A stretch of DNA of 49,955 nucleotides from Myxococcales bacterium (GTDB lineage: Bacteria; Myxococcota_A; Polyangia; Haliangiales; Haliangiaceae). Positions 9,049-17,809 of this stretch are shown here, one piece after another (the stretch's first letter is position 1; every line of letters begins with the position of its first letter). The stretch covers positions 1 through 49,955 of the forward strand of contig JAQBQF010000066.1 in the NCBI GenBank assembly GCA_028287115.1, written 5' to 3'. The notes below the pieces were generated by a model. That model worked only from the letters and a program-made list of their open reading frames with translations. It had not been told where the DNA came from and searched no databases. The position numbers and the translations under genes were made by a program.

Positions 9049-9060
9049 GCAGCGACGTTA
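9049..9060 (-). promoter_or_regulatory. TANNNT box (TAACGT, preceded by TGC) 6 nt before nagZ GTG
   Basis: On the minus strand TGC-TAACGT-CGCTGC-GTG. The hexamer is at 9055-9060 and sits in the 17-base gap between the upstream stop and nagZ. TGC just before it fits an extended -10. Transcription would start at or next to the GTG, giving a leaderless message. Confidence 0.5.
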
Positions 9061-9065
9061 GCAGC

Positions 9066-10394
9066 CTATGGCTGGCAGGTCATGCTTGCCGCGGGGCATG
9101 TGAGCGCCGTGCTGTCACCGGACATCTGCAGCGCGACACTCATCAGTTGACCACCGACGGCGAGCTGGAATTGCCCCATCAATTGCGCGGCCGTCCCGAC
9201 GCTCTGACCGCCGTTCTTGGTCCACACGGCTTTCACGATCACGGCGAGATGGGCACCGGTCACGATCTTCCCGAACGGCACCGTCGAATCCGCCGCGATC
9301 GTGATGTCCCATCCGGGCGATGCGTCGACCACGATGACGTTGCAGCTCGTGCACGTCGGCAAGTTCAGCTTCGCTACGCCGGGCGTGCACGCGATCACCT
9401 GGTTGTTCTGGCCGGGGGTATGTTCGAACAGGCACTTCTTGCAGGTCGTCCCCCCGGCGCCCTGACACAGACACTCGGGATCGTTCTGGCACGCGCCGAA
9501 GCCGAAATTCTGCGGGGCGTCGTCGCACAGCTTGATCCCTTGCTGGGTGCTCGCGTTCGGGCAGGTCACGGTCCCGTCGGAGCAGGGCGCGGTCCACAAC
9601 AGTTGATCGTCGCAGTTGGTGTCTTCGCCGTCGCACAGCTCGTCGGCGCCGCGGTGGTACCGCGGCAGCGTGTCGTCGCAGTCGCCGAGCGTCGGGTCCG
9701 GGACCGCAACATGGTCATCGCAATCGAGATCGAGCATCCGGCTGAGCGCGTCCTTGGCATTCGCATCGGCCCCGAGATCCGGCAGCAACAGTCGGATCTG
9801 CGATGCCGCGCCCGGCCCGCTCGGTCGCCACGCGAGGCCACTGCGCCAGGTCACGTTCGCGGACGGACAGTCGATGACGCGGTCCTGGCCGGCGCCGATC
9901 GCCGCGATGGGATCCGCGGTTGCGACGACTTGCGCATCGAACATGTATTCGGCACGAGAGCCCTGCGGCACCTTGATCGGTAGCGGCGTTGCATCGTCGA
10001 GCGTGTGTACCGTCGCGATCGCGGCGAGCTCTCCGGTCGCCGCGTAGATCAGCACGAACGGAATGTATTGCTCGTCGGGATACTCGCCCCGATTCGGGGC
10101 GAGTCGGATCGAAAACGGTTGTCCCGGATTGATGGGCCCATCGATCGTCACATCGACCGCGCCGCCCGAGGCCGCCTGCCGATAGTAGGTGACCAGTTCG
10201 GTGCCGGGTTTCCGGGCCATCGTGCGCTGGTTCATGACCTGCTCGATCATCGCGGAATCCGCGCTCGCCAGGATGATGTCGATCTTGCCGATCGTTGGCA
10301 GCCCGGGCGGCGGCGTGAACGTCAGCAGCGCCCCATCTCCACTCTGCGCCCCGCACCCGGCGACCAACAAGACGCACAAGCCCAAGGACTTCAT
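9066..10394 (-). CDS. Lipoprotein with MopE-type metal-binding motif
   Basis: 442 residues with lipoprotein signal MKSLGLCVLLVAGC (Cys14). Residues about 215-270 carry the 'putative metal-binding motif' of MopE-type proteins: LDLDCDDHVAVPDPTLGDCD, then ADELCDGEDTNCDDQLL, rich in Asp and paired Cys. This motif is common in Myxococcota surface proteins and probably binds calcium or copper. A Cys-rich stretch follows (CPNASTQQGIKLCDD, CQNDPECLCQGAGGTTCKKC). The N-terminal half is beta-rich with no assigned fold. A TAGAAT box ends 6 bases before the ATG. It sits just upstream of nagZ, but nagZ has its own box, so they need not be one operon. Confidence 0.85.
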   Translation of the reverse strand: MKSLGLCVLLVAGCGAQSGDGALLTFTPPPGLPTIGKIDIILASADSAMIEQVMNQRTMARKPGTELVTYYRQAASGGAVDVTIDGPINPGQPFSIRLAPNRGEYPDEQYIPFVLIYAATGELAAIATVHTLDDATPLPIKVPQGSRAEYMFDAQVVATADPIAAIGAGQDRVIDCPSANVTWRSGLAWRPSGPGAASQIRLLLPDLGADANAKDALSRMLDLDCDDHVAVPDPTLGDCDDTLPRYHRGADELCDGEDTNCDDQLLWTAPCSDGTVTCPNASTQQGIKLCDDAPQNFGFGACQNDPECLCQGAGGTTCKKCLFEHTPGQNNQVIACTPGVAKLNLPTCTSCNVIVVDASPGWDITIAADSTVPFGKIVTGAHLAVIVKAVWTKNGGQSVGTAAQLMGQFQLAVGGQLMSVALQMSGDSTALTCPAASMTCQP

Positions 10395-10406
10395 CAGGTG
10401 ATTCTA
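10395..10406 (-). promoter_or_regulatory. TANNNT box (TAGAAT) 6 nt before lipoprotein ATG
   Basis: On the minus strand TAGAAT (10401-10406), CACCTG, then ATG at 10394. TAGAAT matches TATAAT at five of six positions. No convincing -35 is seen at 16-18 bp, and there is no Shine-Dalgarno sequence. Confidence 0.5.
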
Positions 10407-10519
10407 CTGCCAGCGACATGCCATCGAGCGTCGACCGCCACGTCTGTCGAAGGGCCTATCGATGTAGGTCGACGTGCGGGCCGTTGCCAACAGCGTTGGC
10501 GTGGCCAGACAGCCATGCC

Positions 10520-11464
10520 TCAGCGCGGGAACGAGGGCGATTCGCCGACGAGCTCGAGCCGCTGGGCCGACGAGCTCGGGCTGTAGACAACGATGCTACG
10601 AACCGTCGGGAACCGCAGCGCGAGCACGAGCTCGCGGCGACCATCGCCGTCGAGATCGACGACGCCCAGCACGTCGAGCATGACCGCGGACTTCTGGTCG
10701 ACGGGCTTGCCCGGATCGGGCTCCGGCAGGAGCTTGATGTCGTAGACCTGAAAGTGCGGCGTGCATGCGCCCGGCGCCGCGGGCGACGCGCTCCATTCCG
10801 CCGCGGGACCGCGAATCCCGTCGAGCACGCCGCTGATCGGAAACGACTCCACGCGGCCGTCACCATCGATGTCGACCGCGAGCTGATCGCCCGACACGCA
10901 CGCCGCACCCGTCGTATAAGCGGGCGTGATCGGTGGGTCGTCCGGATGTGTGATCTCGCCGACGGCGATACCGCAGCTATTCGTCACCGGTCCGCACGCA
11001 GGATCTTCGGCGCGCGTTGCGAGCTGACCCGGCGACGGCTTGTCCGAGAGCGCGTACGTGCAGGGTGATGCACCGACGTAGGTGCCGGTCGCGACGGATT
11101 GCTGGACACCGATGTCGACGACTCCGAGCGTGTCGAACACGCCTGCCATCTTTCCGTCGACTCCGAACACGATGAAGCGCGGCACGCTTCCGCGTTCCAC
11201 CGTCTCGACGACATCGGCCGCGGCATCGGTCCATTGAATGCCGCGCATGATCAGTGGATCGACCGCGGGCCGCCCTCCTGCGCCCTGCGGACACATCTCG
11301 CCGAGGATCATGTGTCTGCCTCCGGACGAGATCGGTGTTGGTGCGGATTTGGCGATCGGCCCGGGCTCGGCCGCTGGGCCCGCAGGTGGTTTAACTGCAG
11401 GGCCGCAGCTGCCGATCAGCAACAGCCAGGCAACGCGGCGGAGCGCGGGACGGTCGAAAGCCAT
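10520..11464 (-). CDS. Lipoprotein with VCBS/FG-GAP-like 'DLDGDGRREL' repeat
   Basis: The start chosen is the ATG at 11464 (314 residues; MAFDRPALRR then VAWLLLIGSC, Cys20). The ATG at 11476 adds four residues and is equally possible. The open frame continues to 11608 but would then run through the divergent gene's promoter. The body has several hints of a propeller: ADVVETVERGSVPRFIVFGV, AVDIDGDGRVESFPISGV, and VVDLDGDGRRELVLALR near the C-terminus. These are Asp/Gly calcium-type loops of VCBS/FG-GAP proteins. Two CGP-type Cys pairs occur mid-protein. It probably sits on the outer membrane. Function is unknown. Confidence 0.75.
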   Translation of the reverse strand: MAFDRPALRRVAWLLLIGSCGPAVKPPAGPAAEPGPIAKSAPTPISSGGRHMILGEMCPQGAGGRPAVDPLIMRGIQWTDAAADVVETVERGSVPRFIVFGVDGKMAGVFDTLGVVDIGVQQSVATGTYVGASPCTYALSDKPSPGQLATRAEDPACGPVTNSCGIAVGEITHPDDPPITPAYTTGAACVSGDQLAVDIDGDGRVESFPISGVLDGIRGPAAEWSASPAAPGACTPHFQVYDIKLLPEPDPGKPVDQKSAVMLDVLGVVDLDGDGRRELVLALRFPTVRSIVVYSPSSSAQRLELVGESPSFPR

Positions 11465-11537
11465 CAACAACACCATACGTGTCCGATCTAGACCGCGCGA
11501 ATTCGGGGTCGGATGCCTTGATCGGCGTCGCTCAAGA

Positions 11538-11566
11538 TTGACCCGGTTTGGCATGGTGCATATAGT
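11538..11566 (+). promoter_or_regulatory. Sigma-70-type promoter of the 11607 gene
   Basis: TTGACC at 11538-11543, a 17-bp spacer, TATAGT at 11561-11566. It is among the closest matches to the housekeeping consensus that I found, together with the promoter at 27583. The predicted start near 11573 leaves a leader of about 34 bases. Confidence 0.75.
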
Positions 11567-11606
11567 CCGCCGACTTTCGTAGACGCCCAAAATCACCGTA
11601 CTTCCC

Positions 11607-13481
11607 ATGCGTTACACCTCATCTAGACTGATCTCAGGCGTCTTCGTAGGCATCACGGTCCTGTCCCAGGTCGCCGAGGCGCAGATGTCGCCCGGCGGCA
11701 TGGGCCCCGGCATGGGAGGTCCCCAGACGCCCTCTGCCGAGGAGAAGAAAGAGGGCGTCGCGGAAGCCGCCCCCAAGGCCCCTGGGCTCCTGCCGACCAC
11801 GCCCGCATTGCCGCCGCCCAAAGGCCGGCGCAAGCGATGGAAGCTGTTCGAGCTCGGCGGCTACTACCGGATGCGCACCGATTGGTTCAAGAACTTCAAC
11901 CTCGGGTTCATCGACAATCCGGCGCTCGGCGGAGCTCCGTTCGCGCGCGCGCTATCGTGCTCGTCGACCGTGCTCAATCACCCGTGCGACGACACGCTGT
12001 CGAGCACGAACATGCGACTTCGTCTCGAGCCCGTGTTCAACCTCGATGAAGGCACCTCGGTCCACGTCCAGGCCGACATCCTCGATAATCTCGTCCTCGG
12101 CTCGACGCCGACGGGCGAAGTCCTCAATGGGGCCTACACGAGCACCAATCCGCCGCCGGTCAGCGCATTCGGCACGACGCAAACCGTACCGGAGGCGGGC
12201 ATCAACAGCGATCGCAGCTCGATTCTCATCAAGCGCGCATGGGCCGAGGTCGCGGTGCCGCTCGGCATCCTCAAGCTCGGACGAATGCCGAACCACTGGG
12301 GCATGGGTATCTACGCCAACAGCGGCGGCTACAATCCGTTCGACGGCACGTACGACTACGACGGCGATTATGGCGACACGGTCGATCGCGTCAGCTTCTC
12401 CGCCCTGATCCCCGGCACCGCCCTGCGCGCGATGGTCGCCTCGGACTGGAACATCTCGCGGCTGGTCTCGAACCAGCAAGCGACGACGAACAAAGGCAAC
12501 GAAGGCCATCCCTTCAACCTCGACAACCCGGACGACATGAACAGCTGGGTCGGCGTGATCTCGAAGCTGGATTCGCCGCAGGACTTCCGCGACGCGCTCG
12601 ATCGCGGCGAGTCGGTTCTCAACTACGGCGTGTACTTCGAGTACAAGACGCAAGGCTGGGACGACAACCTCACCAACTTCAACATCAACGCTCCGACCGT
12701 TCCGTTCGATCCGGCAGCGCACTACGTCCCGCGCGATCTCAAGACGTATACGGCCAGCCTGTGGGGCAAGCTCGCCGTCGGCGACGTGCAGCTCGAAAGC
12801 GAGCTCGTCGGTCAGTTCGGCAACATCCGACTCGAGGATCAGGGGATCGCGACCTCGACGAGCGGCTTGACCAAGATCCGCAAGCTCGGCGGCGCGGCGC
12901 GCCTGACCTGGCGCGGCGTCGAGGGCAAGCTACGGCTCGGCATCGAGGGCGGCTTCGCGACGGGCGATCAATGGGACAACACGCCGCAAGGCAACACGAA
13001 CGTCGCGTTCGCGAATCGCATCGGCGACCCGTCGGTCTGCAACCTGCAGCACACCTGCACGCTGACGCAGTTCATGTTCAACCGCGAGTACAAGGTCGAC
13101 TTGATCTTGTGGCGTCGCTTGTTCGGCGCCGTGACGAACGCGGCGTATGCCAAGCCGTTCCTCCAGTACGATCTGACGAAGTCGATCATGTTCAAGATCG
13201 CGAACATCACCTCGTTCGCGATGAAGCCGGTCTCGACCCCGGGCAACGGCAGCGTGTACGGCACCGAGTTCGATATGGACCTCGGCTATTCGTCGCAGCG
13301 TTTGTTCGCCGGCATTTCGTACGGTGTGCTGTTTCCGTTCGGCGCGATGGCACATCCGGTCGACGACACGACCGCCGGCGGAGCAGGCTTTGGCTACGGG
13401 ACCGACGCGAACGGCATCCCGAATACCGGCGACCCCGGTACGGCGCACACGATCCAGACGCGGTTTGTTCTCGCGTTCTGA
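11607..13481 (+). CDS. Predicted outer-membrane beta-barrel protein, possibly TIGR04551 family
   Basis: 624 residues. Residues 1-26 form a Sec signal (MRYTSSRLISGVFVGITVLS, cut near AEA-QM). A Gly/Met/Pro-rich linker runs to about residue 75. The body reads as alternating strands with aromatic girdles (LFELGGYYRMRTDWFKNFNL, VHVQADILDNLVLG, LKLGRMPNHWGMGIYA) and ends in TIQTRFVLAF, with the terminal Phe expected of outer-membrane barrels. The LKLGR(M)PNHWGMG phrase near residue 230 is porin-like. I recall a family of this kind named TIGR04551 in myxobacteria, but cannot confirm it. It has its own strong promoter and is convergent with radA, only 17 bases apart. Confidence 0.8.
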   Translation: MRYTSSRLISGVFVGITVLSQVAEAQMSPGGMGPGMGGPQTPSAEEKKEGVAEAAPKAPGLLPTTPALPPPKGRRKRWKLFELGGYYRMRTDWFKNFNLGFIDNPALGGAPFARALSCSSTVLNHPCDDTLSSTNMRLRLEPVFNLDEGTSVHVQADILDNLVLGSTPTGEVLNGAYTSTNPPPVSAFGTTQTVPEAGINSDRSSILIKRAWAEVAVPLGILKLGRMPNHWGMGIYANSGGYNPFDGTYDYDGDYGDTVDRVSFSALIPGTALRAMVASDWNISRLVSNQQATTNKGNEGHPFNLDNPDDMNSWVGVISKLDSPQDFRDALDRGESVLNYGVYFEYKTQGWDDNLTNFNINAPTVPFDPAAHYVPRDLKTYTASLWGKLAVGDVQLESELVGQFGNIRLEDQGIATSTSGLTKIRKLGGAARLTWRGVEGKLRLGIEGGFATGDQWDNTPQGNTNVAFANRIGDPSVCNLQHTCTLTQFMFNREYKVDLILWRRLFGAVTNAAYAKPFLQYDLTKSIMFKIANITSFAMKPVSTPGNGSVYGTEFDMDLGYSSQRLFAGISYGVLFPFGAMAHPVDDTTAGGAGFGYGTDANGIPNTGDPGTAHTIQTRFVLAF

Positions 13482-13498
13482 TCGCCCATTCTGAGTCG

Positions 13499-14893
13499 TT
13501 ACGAGAGCTCGGCGATCGCTGCGAGCAGCCGGTCGACCGCGACGAGCTCGAGGCCGAACGCCTCGCTGATCTGCTTGGCGTTCTGCGCGGGGAGGATCGC
13601 GCGGCGAAACCCGAGCCTCGCCGCCTCGCCGAGGCGCTGCTCGCACAGCGGCACCGCGCGGATCTCGCCGGCCAGGCCGACCTCGCCGAACACGACGGTG
13701 TGAGCATCGATCGCGCGACCGCGCGCCGAAGACGCGACGGCGCATGCGATGCCGAGATCGATCGCCGGCTCGTCGAGGCGAAGCCCTCCCGCGACGTTGA
13801 CGAACACATCGCGATCGAGAACGTTGCAGTTCGCGCGTTGCGCGAGCACGGCGAGCAAGAGAGCAACGCGGTTGCTATCGACACCGGCGACCGTGCGCCG
13901 CGCGAATCCGGCACTCGCCGGTGCGACGAGCGCCTGGATCTCGACCAGCAGGGGCCGCGCGCCGTCTGCCGAGGCGACGACGACCGAGCCGGGTGCACCG
14001 AGCGGTCGCTCGGCGAGCAGGTGTGCCGAGGGATTTGCGACTTCGGCCATGCCGGCACCGCGCATCTCGAACACGCCGATCTCTTGCGTCGACCCAAACC
14101 GATTCTTGTGCGCTCGCAAGATCCGATAAGGCCCGCCGTCTCCTTCGAGCTGCAGCACGACATCGACGAGGTGCTCGAGCGTCTTCGGACCGGCGAGTCC
14201 GCCGTCCTTGGTGACGTGGCCGACGATGATCGTCGGTGTGCCCGTGGTCTTTGCAAACTGCATGAGGCGGCTCGCGCACTCGCGAACCTGCGCGAGCGAG
14301 CCTGGAATCGAGTCGAGGATCGGCGTGTATACCGTCTGGATCGAATCGACGGCCAAGATCGCGGGTGCGGCCTCCTTGGCGTGTGCGATGATCTTCTCGA
14401 CATCGGTCTCGGCGACGATCGCGATCTCCGGCTTGGCCGCACCGACCCGCCGCGCGCGAAGTGCGGTCTGCGCGACCGACTCCTCGCCCGTCGCATACAA
14501 GACTCGTCCGCCACCCGGGGCATGCGTTCGCGATAGCGAGAATCCGGCGAGCGCTTGGATCAGCAGCGTTGACTTGCCAACTCCGGGATTGCCACCGAGC
14601 AGCACCATGCTGCCGGCGACGAGCCCACCTCCGAGCACGCGGTCGAGCTCGGCGATCTGACTGCACCTGCGATCGTTACCGCTGATCTCGGAGACCTCCG
14701 TGATCGCGATCGGTGCTTGCCCATCCGCGACGCCGAGCGCGCTCTGCCGGGTAGGCGCGTCGGTCGCGATCTCCTCGACCAGCGAGTTCCACTCCTGACA
14801 CGCGGGGCACTTGCCGAGCCACTTGGCCTCGATGTGGCCGCACGCCTGGCAGCAGTACGCGCTGCGCGCCTTGACGGCTTTGAGCTTGGCCAT
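13499..14893 (-). CDS. radA: DNA repair protein RadA
   Basis: 464 residues from the ATG at 14893; the frame also allows an ATG five codons upstream. The N-terminal zinc finger is C15-x2-C18 and C29-x2-C32. Walker A is GGNPGVGKST at 100-109. The RadA-specific KNRFGST motif is present, followed by QEIGVFEM. The C-terminal Lon-protease-like domain contains VNVAGGLRLDEPAIDLGIA and FGEVGLAGEIRAV, and lacks the Lon catalytic Ser/Lys pair, as in other RadA proteins. RadA is a cytoplasmic DNA-branch-migration ATPase that processes recombination intermediates with RecA, which is encoded 10 kb away. Length and all motifs are normal. Confidence 0.97.
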   Translation of the reverse strand: MAKLKAVKARSAYCCQACGHIEAKWLGKCPACQEWNSLVEEIATDAPTRQSALGVADGQAPIAITEVSEISGNDRRCSQIAELDRVLGGGLVAGSMVLLGGNPGVGKSTLLIQALAGFSLSRTHAPGGGRVLYATGEESVAQTALRARRVGAAKPEIAIVAETDVEKIIAHAKEAAPAILAVDSIQTVYTPILDSIPGSLAQVRECASRLMQFAKTTGTPTIIVGHVTKDGGLAGPKTLEHLVDVVLQLEGDGGPYRILRAHKNRFGSTQEIGVFEMRGAGMAEVANPSAHLLAERPLGAPGSVVVASADGARPLLVEIQALVAPASAGFARRTVAGVDSNRVALLLAVLAQRANCNVLDRDVFVNVAGGLRLDEPAIDLGIACAVASSARGRAIDAHTVVFGEVGLAGEIRAVPLCEQRLGEAARLGFRRAILPAQNAKQISEAFGLELVAVDRLLAAIAELS

Positions 14894-14932
14894 AGCTGGT
14901 CGTACCAAGCCGGTCTGACTTCGAATGCTATG

Positions 14933-15682
14933 TCACGACAGGCGGCGGCGAACGACTTCTTGTTTCTGCTTGAGACGCTTGGCGAGATCTTCGCGGCCGA
15001 GGGCGGTCGCGCGCGCGGAGCCGACGCCGAGCCAGCGCACCGCGTGGCTGATGTTGCCCGCGGCCAGGAAGGCGCGACTCGCGGACAGCGCCACGGCGAC
15101 GTCGTTCTGATCTTCTTCGTGGCGCGTCTCGAACAGCGACATCGCTTGATCGAGCTTGCCGGCGCTGACGTAGAAATCGGCGAGGCCGTCGCGGACCGCG
15201 CCGATCCGCGCCGCACCGTGGGGTGCTCGCGCGAGGCCCCGAGCGTAGAGCTCGACGAACTCCTCGTACGCGCGGATCGTTCGATCGAGCTCGCCGCGCC
15301 CGAGCTCGACCAGGAGCTCCAGGAACGGCGCGTAGAACACGTACGGATCGATCGGACACCGCAGGACATCGATCACTTCAGCGAGCTCGAGCGATTCCTC
15401 TTGGTGTGCGGCCGCGGCAAGCGTCGCCTCTTCGATCGCGACGCCGGATCTGCCGAATCGTGCGCGCGCGGCTTCGAGTCCCTCTTGACGGACGACCTCG
15501 GACACTCGCTCCGCGCGCGCGACGTGCTCGGTCACACCCTCCCAATCGAGGATGCCGAGATTGTCTGGAAGTGCGGGAGCCGTGAAGCCTGGCGAAAAGT
15601 GATCGCTCCAGCTCGCACCGTCGTTCGTGAGGGCCTGCCGGGCCGCCAGGATCTCGTCTGCGGAGAGCCAGCTGATCCTCAT
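14933..15682 (-). CDS. Helical (TPR-like) protein of unknown function
   Basis: 249 residues, mostly predicted amphipathic helices. Pairs at about residues 100-235 look like TPR or SEL1-type repeats (PYVFYAPFLELLVELGRGEL, AARIGAVRDGLADFYVSAGK, AVALSASRAFLAAGNISHAV). No signal peptide or membrane helix is seen, so it is probably cytoplasmic. It lies directly upstream of radA on the same strand, 39 bases apart, and could be co-transcribed. A TGC-extended TANNNT box lies 6 nt before its ATG. I do not recognise the family. The coding potential is supported by the long clean frame and high GC at third positions. Confidence 0.8.
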   Translation of the reverse strand: MRISWLSADEILAARQALTNDGASWSDHFSPGFTAPALPDNLGILDWEGVTEHVARAERVSEVVRQEGLEAARARFGRSGVAIEEATLAAAAHQEESLELAEVIDVLRCPIDPYVFYAPFLELLVELGRGELDRTIRAYEEFVELYARGLARAPHGAARIGAVRDGLADFYVSAGKLDQAMSLFETRHEEDQNDVAVALSASRAFLAAGNISHAVRWLGVGSARATALGREDLAKRLKQKQEVVRRRLS

Positions 15683-15694
15683 GGTTCGAGCCTA
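15683..15694 (-). promoter_or_regulatory. TANNNT box (TAGGCT, preceded by TGC) 6 nt before ATG
   Basis: On the minus strand TGC-TAGGCT-CGAACC-ATG. The hexamer is at 15689-15694. It has the same layout as the nagZ, 15749 and 35020 starts. Confidence 0.45.
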
Positions 15695-15736
15695 GCACGC
15701 GAAGCTATTCGTCGATCTGGCGACAATTCGCGATGC

Positions 15737-15748
15737 TAAGCTACGACC
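15737..15748 (+). promoter_or_regulatory. TANNNT box (TAAGCT, preceded by TGC) 6 nt before a TTG start
   Basis: TGC-TAAGCT-ACGACC-TTG. The hexamer is at 15737-15742. The only other nearby ATG, at 15733, runs into TAA after seven codons, so the box supports the TTG start. Confidence 0.5.
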
Positions 15749-16612
15749 TTGGCTAAGCGGTTCTGGGTCCTCGTGCTCGCCGCTGCGTGCGACAGCCACG
15801 CCGCCGTGTTCCCGGACGCCAACCCCGATGACCTCGATGGTGACGGGCTAGCGAACGCGACCGACAATTGTCCGCTGGTCGCGAATCCCTCGCAGCACGA
15901 CGAAGACGGCGATCAGGTCGGGGATGCTTGCGACAACTGCCCGACGGTCGCCAACCCGAACCAATCGGACCGGACCGAGCTCGCCACCCAGCAATTTCCC
16001 GATGGAGTCGGAGATGCGTGCGATCTGCAACCGGGCCTCGGCGGCACGAAGATCGCCGCGTTCTATTCGTTCGAGAGCGCGGCGCAAGCGCAGGGGTTTA
16101 CCGGCGGCGGCTGGACGATCGATGCAGATCACGTCGCGGCGACGGGCGCCGCGCAATGGAGCAGCGTTCGCAGCGTCCCGGGAAACGGGATCATGGCGCA
16201 GGTCCAACTCTCGAGCCTGACCTGGAACGATCCGGCAGGTCACATCACCGTCGCGGTCGACGGCGACGGTATCGATGGTGGCTGCGGCTGCACGGTCTCG
16301 CGCGATCGCAACGCCGACGGGGCCGACGAGCTCGATGCCTACGAGGTTCGCGGCAACACGCAGACCGTCAGTCTCGGCAACGCCGTGGTTCCCGATCAGC
16401 CCCTGACGATCACGGCGTGGCGCGCGATCGAGGAGCTCACTCACACCGCAAAGATCACGTGCATCGTGCGCTACGCCGACAAGACCGTCACCGGTTCGGT
16501 CGCGCTCGCCGATGACCTGTGGAGCGGCCGCTACGCACTCGAGCTCGCGGGCGCGCATGCGGTCGCGCCGTCGCTGATCGTCTACACGTCACCGCTGCCA
16601 CCGCACAAGTAG
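15749..16612 (+). CDS. Lipoprotein with thrombospondin type 3 calcium-binding repeats
   Basis: 287 residues from a TTG start; no in-frame ATG or GTG precedes the signal. The signal [14 protein letters not shown] gives Cys14. Residues about 26-95 are thrombospondin type 3 repeats: [20 protein letters not shown], then [20 protein letters not shown], then DGVGDACD. The DxDxDG loops and paired Cys bind calcium. The remainder (about 100-285) is a beta-rich domain like a laminin-G/concanavalin-type sandwich ([20 protein letters not shown]). This architecture is frequent in myxobacterial cell-surface proteins. It is divergent from the helical protein gene, 66 bases apart, and both have TGC-extended TANNNT boxes. 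Confidence 0.87.
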   Translation: MAKRFWVLVLAAACDSHAAVFPDANPDDLDGDGLANATDNCPLVANPSQHDEDGDQVGDACDNCPTVANPNQSDRTELATQQFPDGVGDACDLQPGLGGTKIAAFYSFESAAQAQGFTGGGWTIDADHVAATGAAQWSSVRSVPGNGIMAQVQLSSLTWNDPAGHITVAVDGDGIDGGCGCTVSRDRNADGADELDAYEVRGNTQTVSLGNAVVPDQPLTITAWRAIEELTHTAKITCIVRYADKTVTGSVALADDLWSGRYALELAGAHAVAPSLIVYTSPLPPHK

Positions 16613-16710
16613 TCGAAGACGCCGTCCGTCGCGAGCAACCGGAGCACGCGAGCCTGCAACACCGGCAGTTGAAGCGGGAGACTGCTCGTTCGTCGGCGTC
16701 GCCCGTGCAG

Positions 16711-16852
16711 CTACTTCTTCGGTTTCTTCGCGCCGCCGCCGCCCCTGGCGCTTCTTGGTTACTTCTTCGGCTTGTTCGCGCCGCCGCCGCCCTTGGGCTT
16801 CCTGGCTACTTCTTCGGCTTCTTCGCGCCGCCGCCGCCCTTGGGCTTCTTGT
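16711..16852. repeat. Tandem copies of the 3' end of the TPR gene
   Basis: Three copies of a 47-48-bp unit begin at 16711, 16759 and 16806. On the minus strand each encodes a KPKGGGGAKKPKK-like tail followed by a stop (TAG, TAA, TAG). The copy at 16806 is the real end of the TPR gene. The two farther copies lie beyond its stop and, because the period is not a multiple of three in one case, fall in different frames. A shorter internal repeat (DDKKPKG twice) precedes them within the gene, so the duplication is a 3'-end expansion. Confidence 0.85.
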
Positions 16853-17756
16853 CGTCGCCTTTGGGCTTCTTGTCGTCGGCCGCCGGCGTACCGCCCATCG
16901 CATGAACCTCGTCCTCGACGCGCTTCTGCCCGCCGCTGTCCTTGCCCTTGTTGAGCTCGAGGTACTTGTTGAATGCGGCGATCGCCTTGTCGTTCTCGTG
17001 ATTTTCTTTGTACATGAATCCGAGATCGAACCAGCCGTCGGCGTTGCCCGGCTCGAGGCTCGTCGCCTTCTCGTACTCTGCGATCGCCTGATCGATCATC
17101 GGATCGGACTTCTTGTCTTTGTCCTTGTGGCGGCGATACGCGACGGCGAGATCGAAGTGAAACGTCGCGTTGTTCGGATCGAGCGCGATCGCCTTGCCAA
17201 ACGCCTTGATCGCGTCCTCCTCGCGGTTCGCAAACCGATACGCGACGCCGAGGTTGTGCTGCCATTCGGGCTCGTCCGCCTTGAGGTTGACCGCCATCTC
17301 GAGATCGGCGATCGCGCCGGCGTTGTCGCCCTTCTTGCGCTTCACGGTGCCGAGCTTCGCTCGCACGAAGGCATCCTTCGGATCGATCTTGCAAGCTTCC
17401 GACAGCGCACGAATCGCATCATCGAGGCGCGGGGGATTGACGTTCGCGTAGGCGGTGCCGAGGTTCTCCCAGATCTCCTTGTTCTTCGAGATCAGCGCCG
17501 AGGCGTGCTCGTAGGCATCGATCGATTTCGGCAGATCTTTGTTGAGCTTGTAGAGGCTGCCGAGCGAGGCCCATGCCATCCCGTGCTTCGGGTTCTCGGC
17601 GACGGCGGACTCGAGGGCCTTGATGGCCTCCGCGGTCTTGCCCTGCTGCTTGAACGCGATCCCCTCTTTGTAGAATGCGTCCGCGCCCTTCTCGGCAAGC
17701 CCGATGCTCGGGGACACCATCAAGGCGACGACGACTGCGATCGCGGCTACGCGCAT
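16806..17756 (-). CDS. Exported TPR-repeat protein with Lys-rich tail
   Basis: 316 residues from the ATG at 17756, which has a strong AGGAGG Shine-Dalgarno 5 bases upstream. Signal peptide 1-21 (MRVAAIAVVVALMVSPSIGL, cut near GLA-EK). Residues about 25-285 are at least six TPRs with the usual small/large pattern, e.g. AFYKEGIAFKQQGKTAEAIK, AWASLGSLYKLNKDLPKSID and WHNLGVAYRFANREEDAI-like units. The C-terminus is a charged tail ending GGGGAKKPKK. It should be periplasmic, a scaffold for protein contacts. The frame stays open upstream of 17756 far into the next gene, but the Shine-Dalgarno and signal peptide fix the start. The 3' end has been tandemly copied. Confidence 0.9.
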   Translation of the reverse strand: MRVAAIAVVVALMVSPSIGLAEKGADAFYKEGIAFKQQGKTAEAIKALESAVAENPKHGMAWASLGSLYKLNKDLPKSIDAYEHASALISKNKEIWENLGTAYANVNPPRLDDAIRALSEACKIDPKDAFVRAKLGTVKRKKGDNAGAIADLEMAVNLKADEPEWQHNLGVAYRFANREEDAIKAFGKAIALDPNNATFHFDLAVAYRRHKDKDKKSDPMIDQAIAEYEKATSLEPGNADGWFDLGFMYKENHENDKAIAAFNKYLELNKGKDSGGQKRVEDEVHAMGGTPAADDKKPKGDDKKPKGGGGAKKPKK

Positions 17757-17809
17757 GCTTCCTCCTGGCCGTGAGCCTACCAGAGAAGTGGCGCTGCCCT
17801 CGCGGCCGG

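Noticed and set aside
12239..14536. Open frame spanning the barrel gene and radA
   Set aside because: It crosses two convergent genes and has no motif, while both real genes have clear ones.
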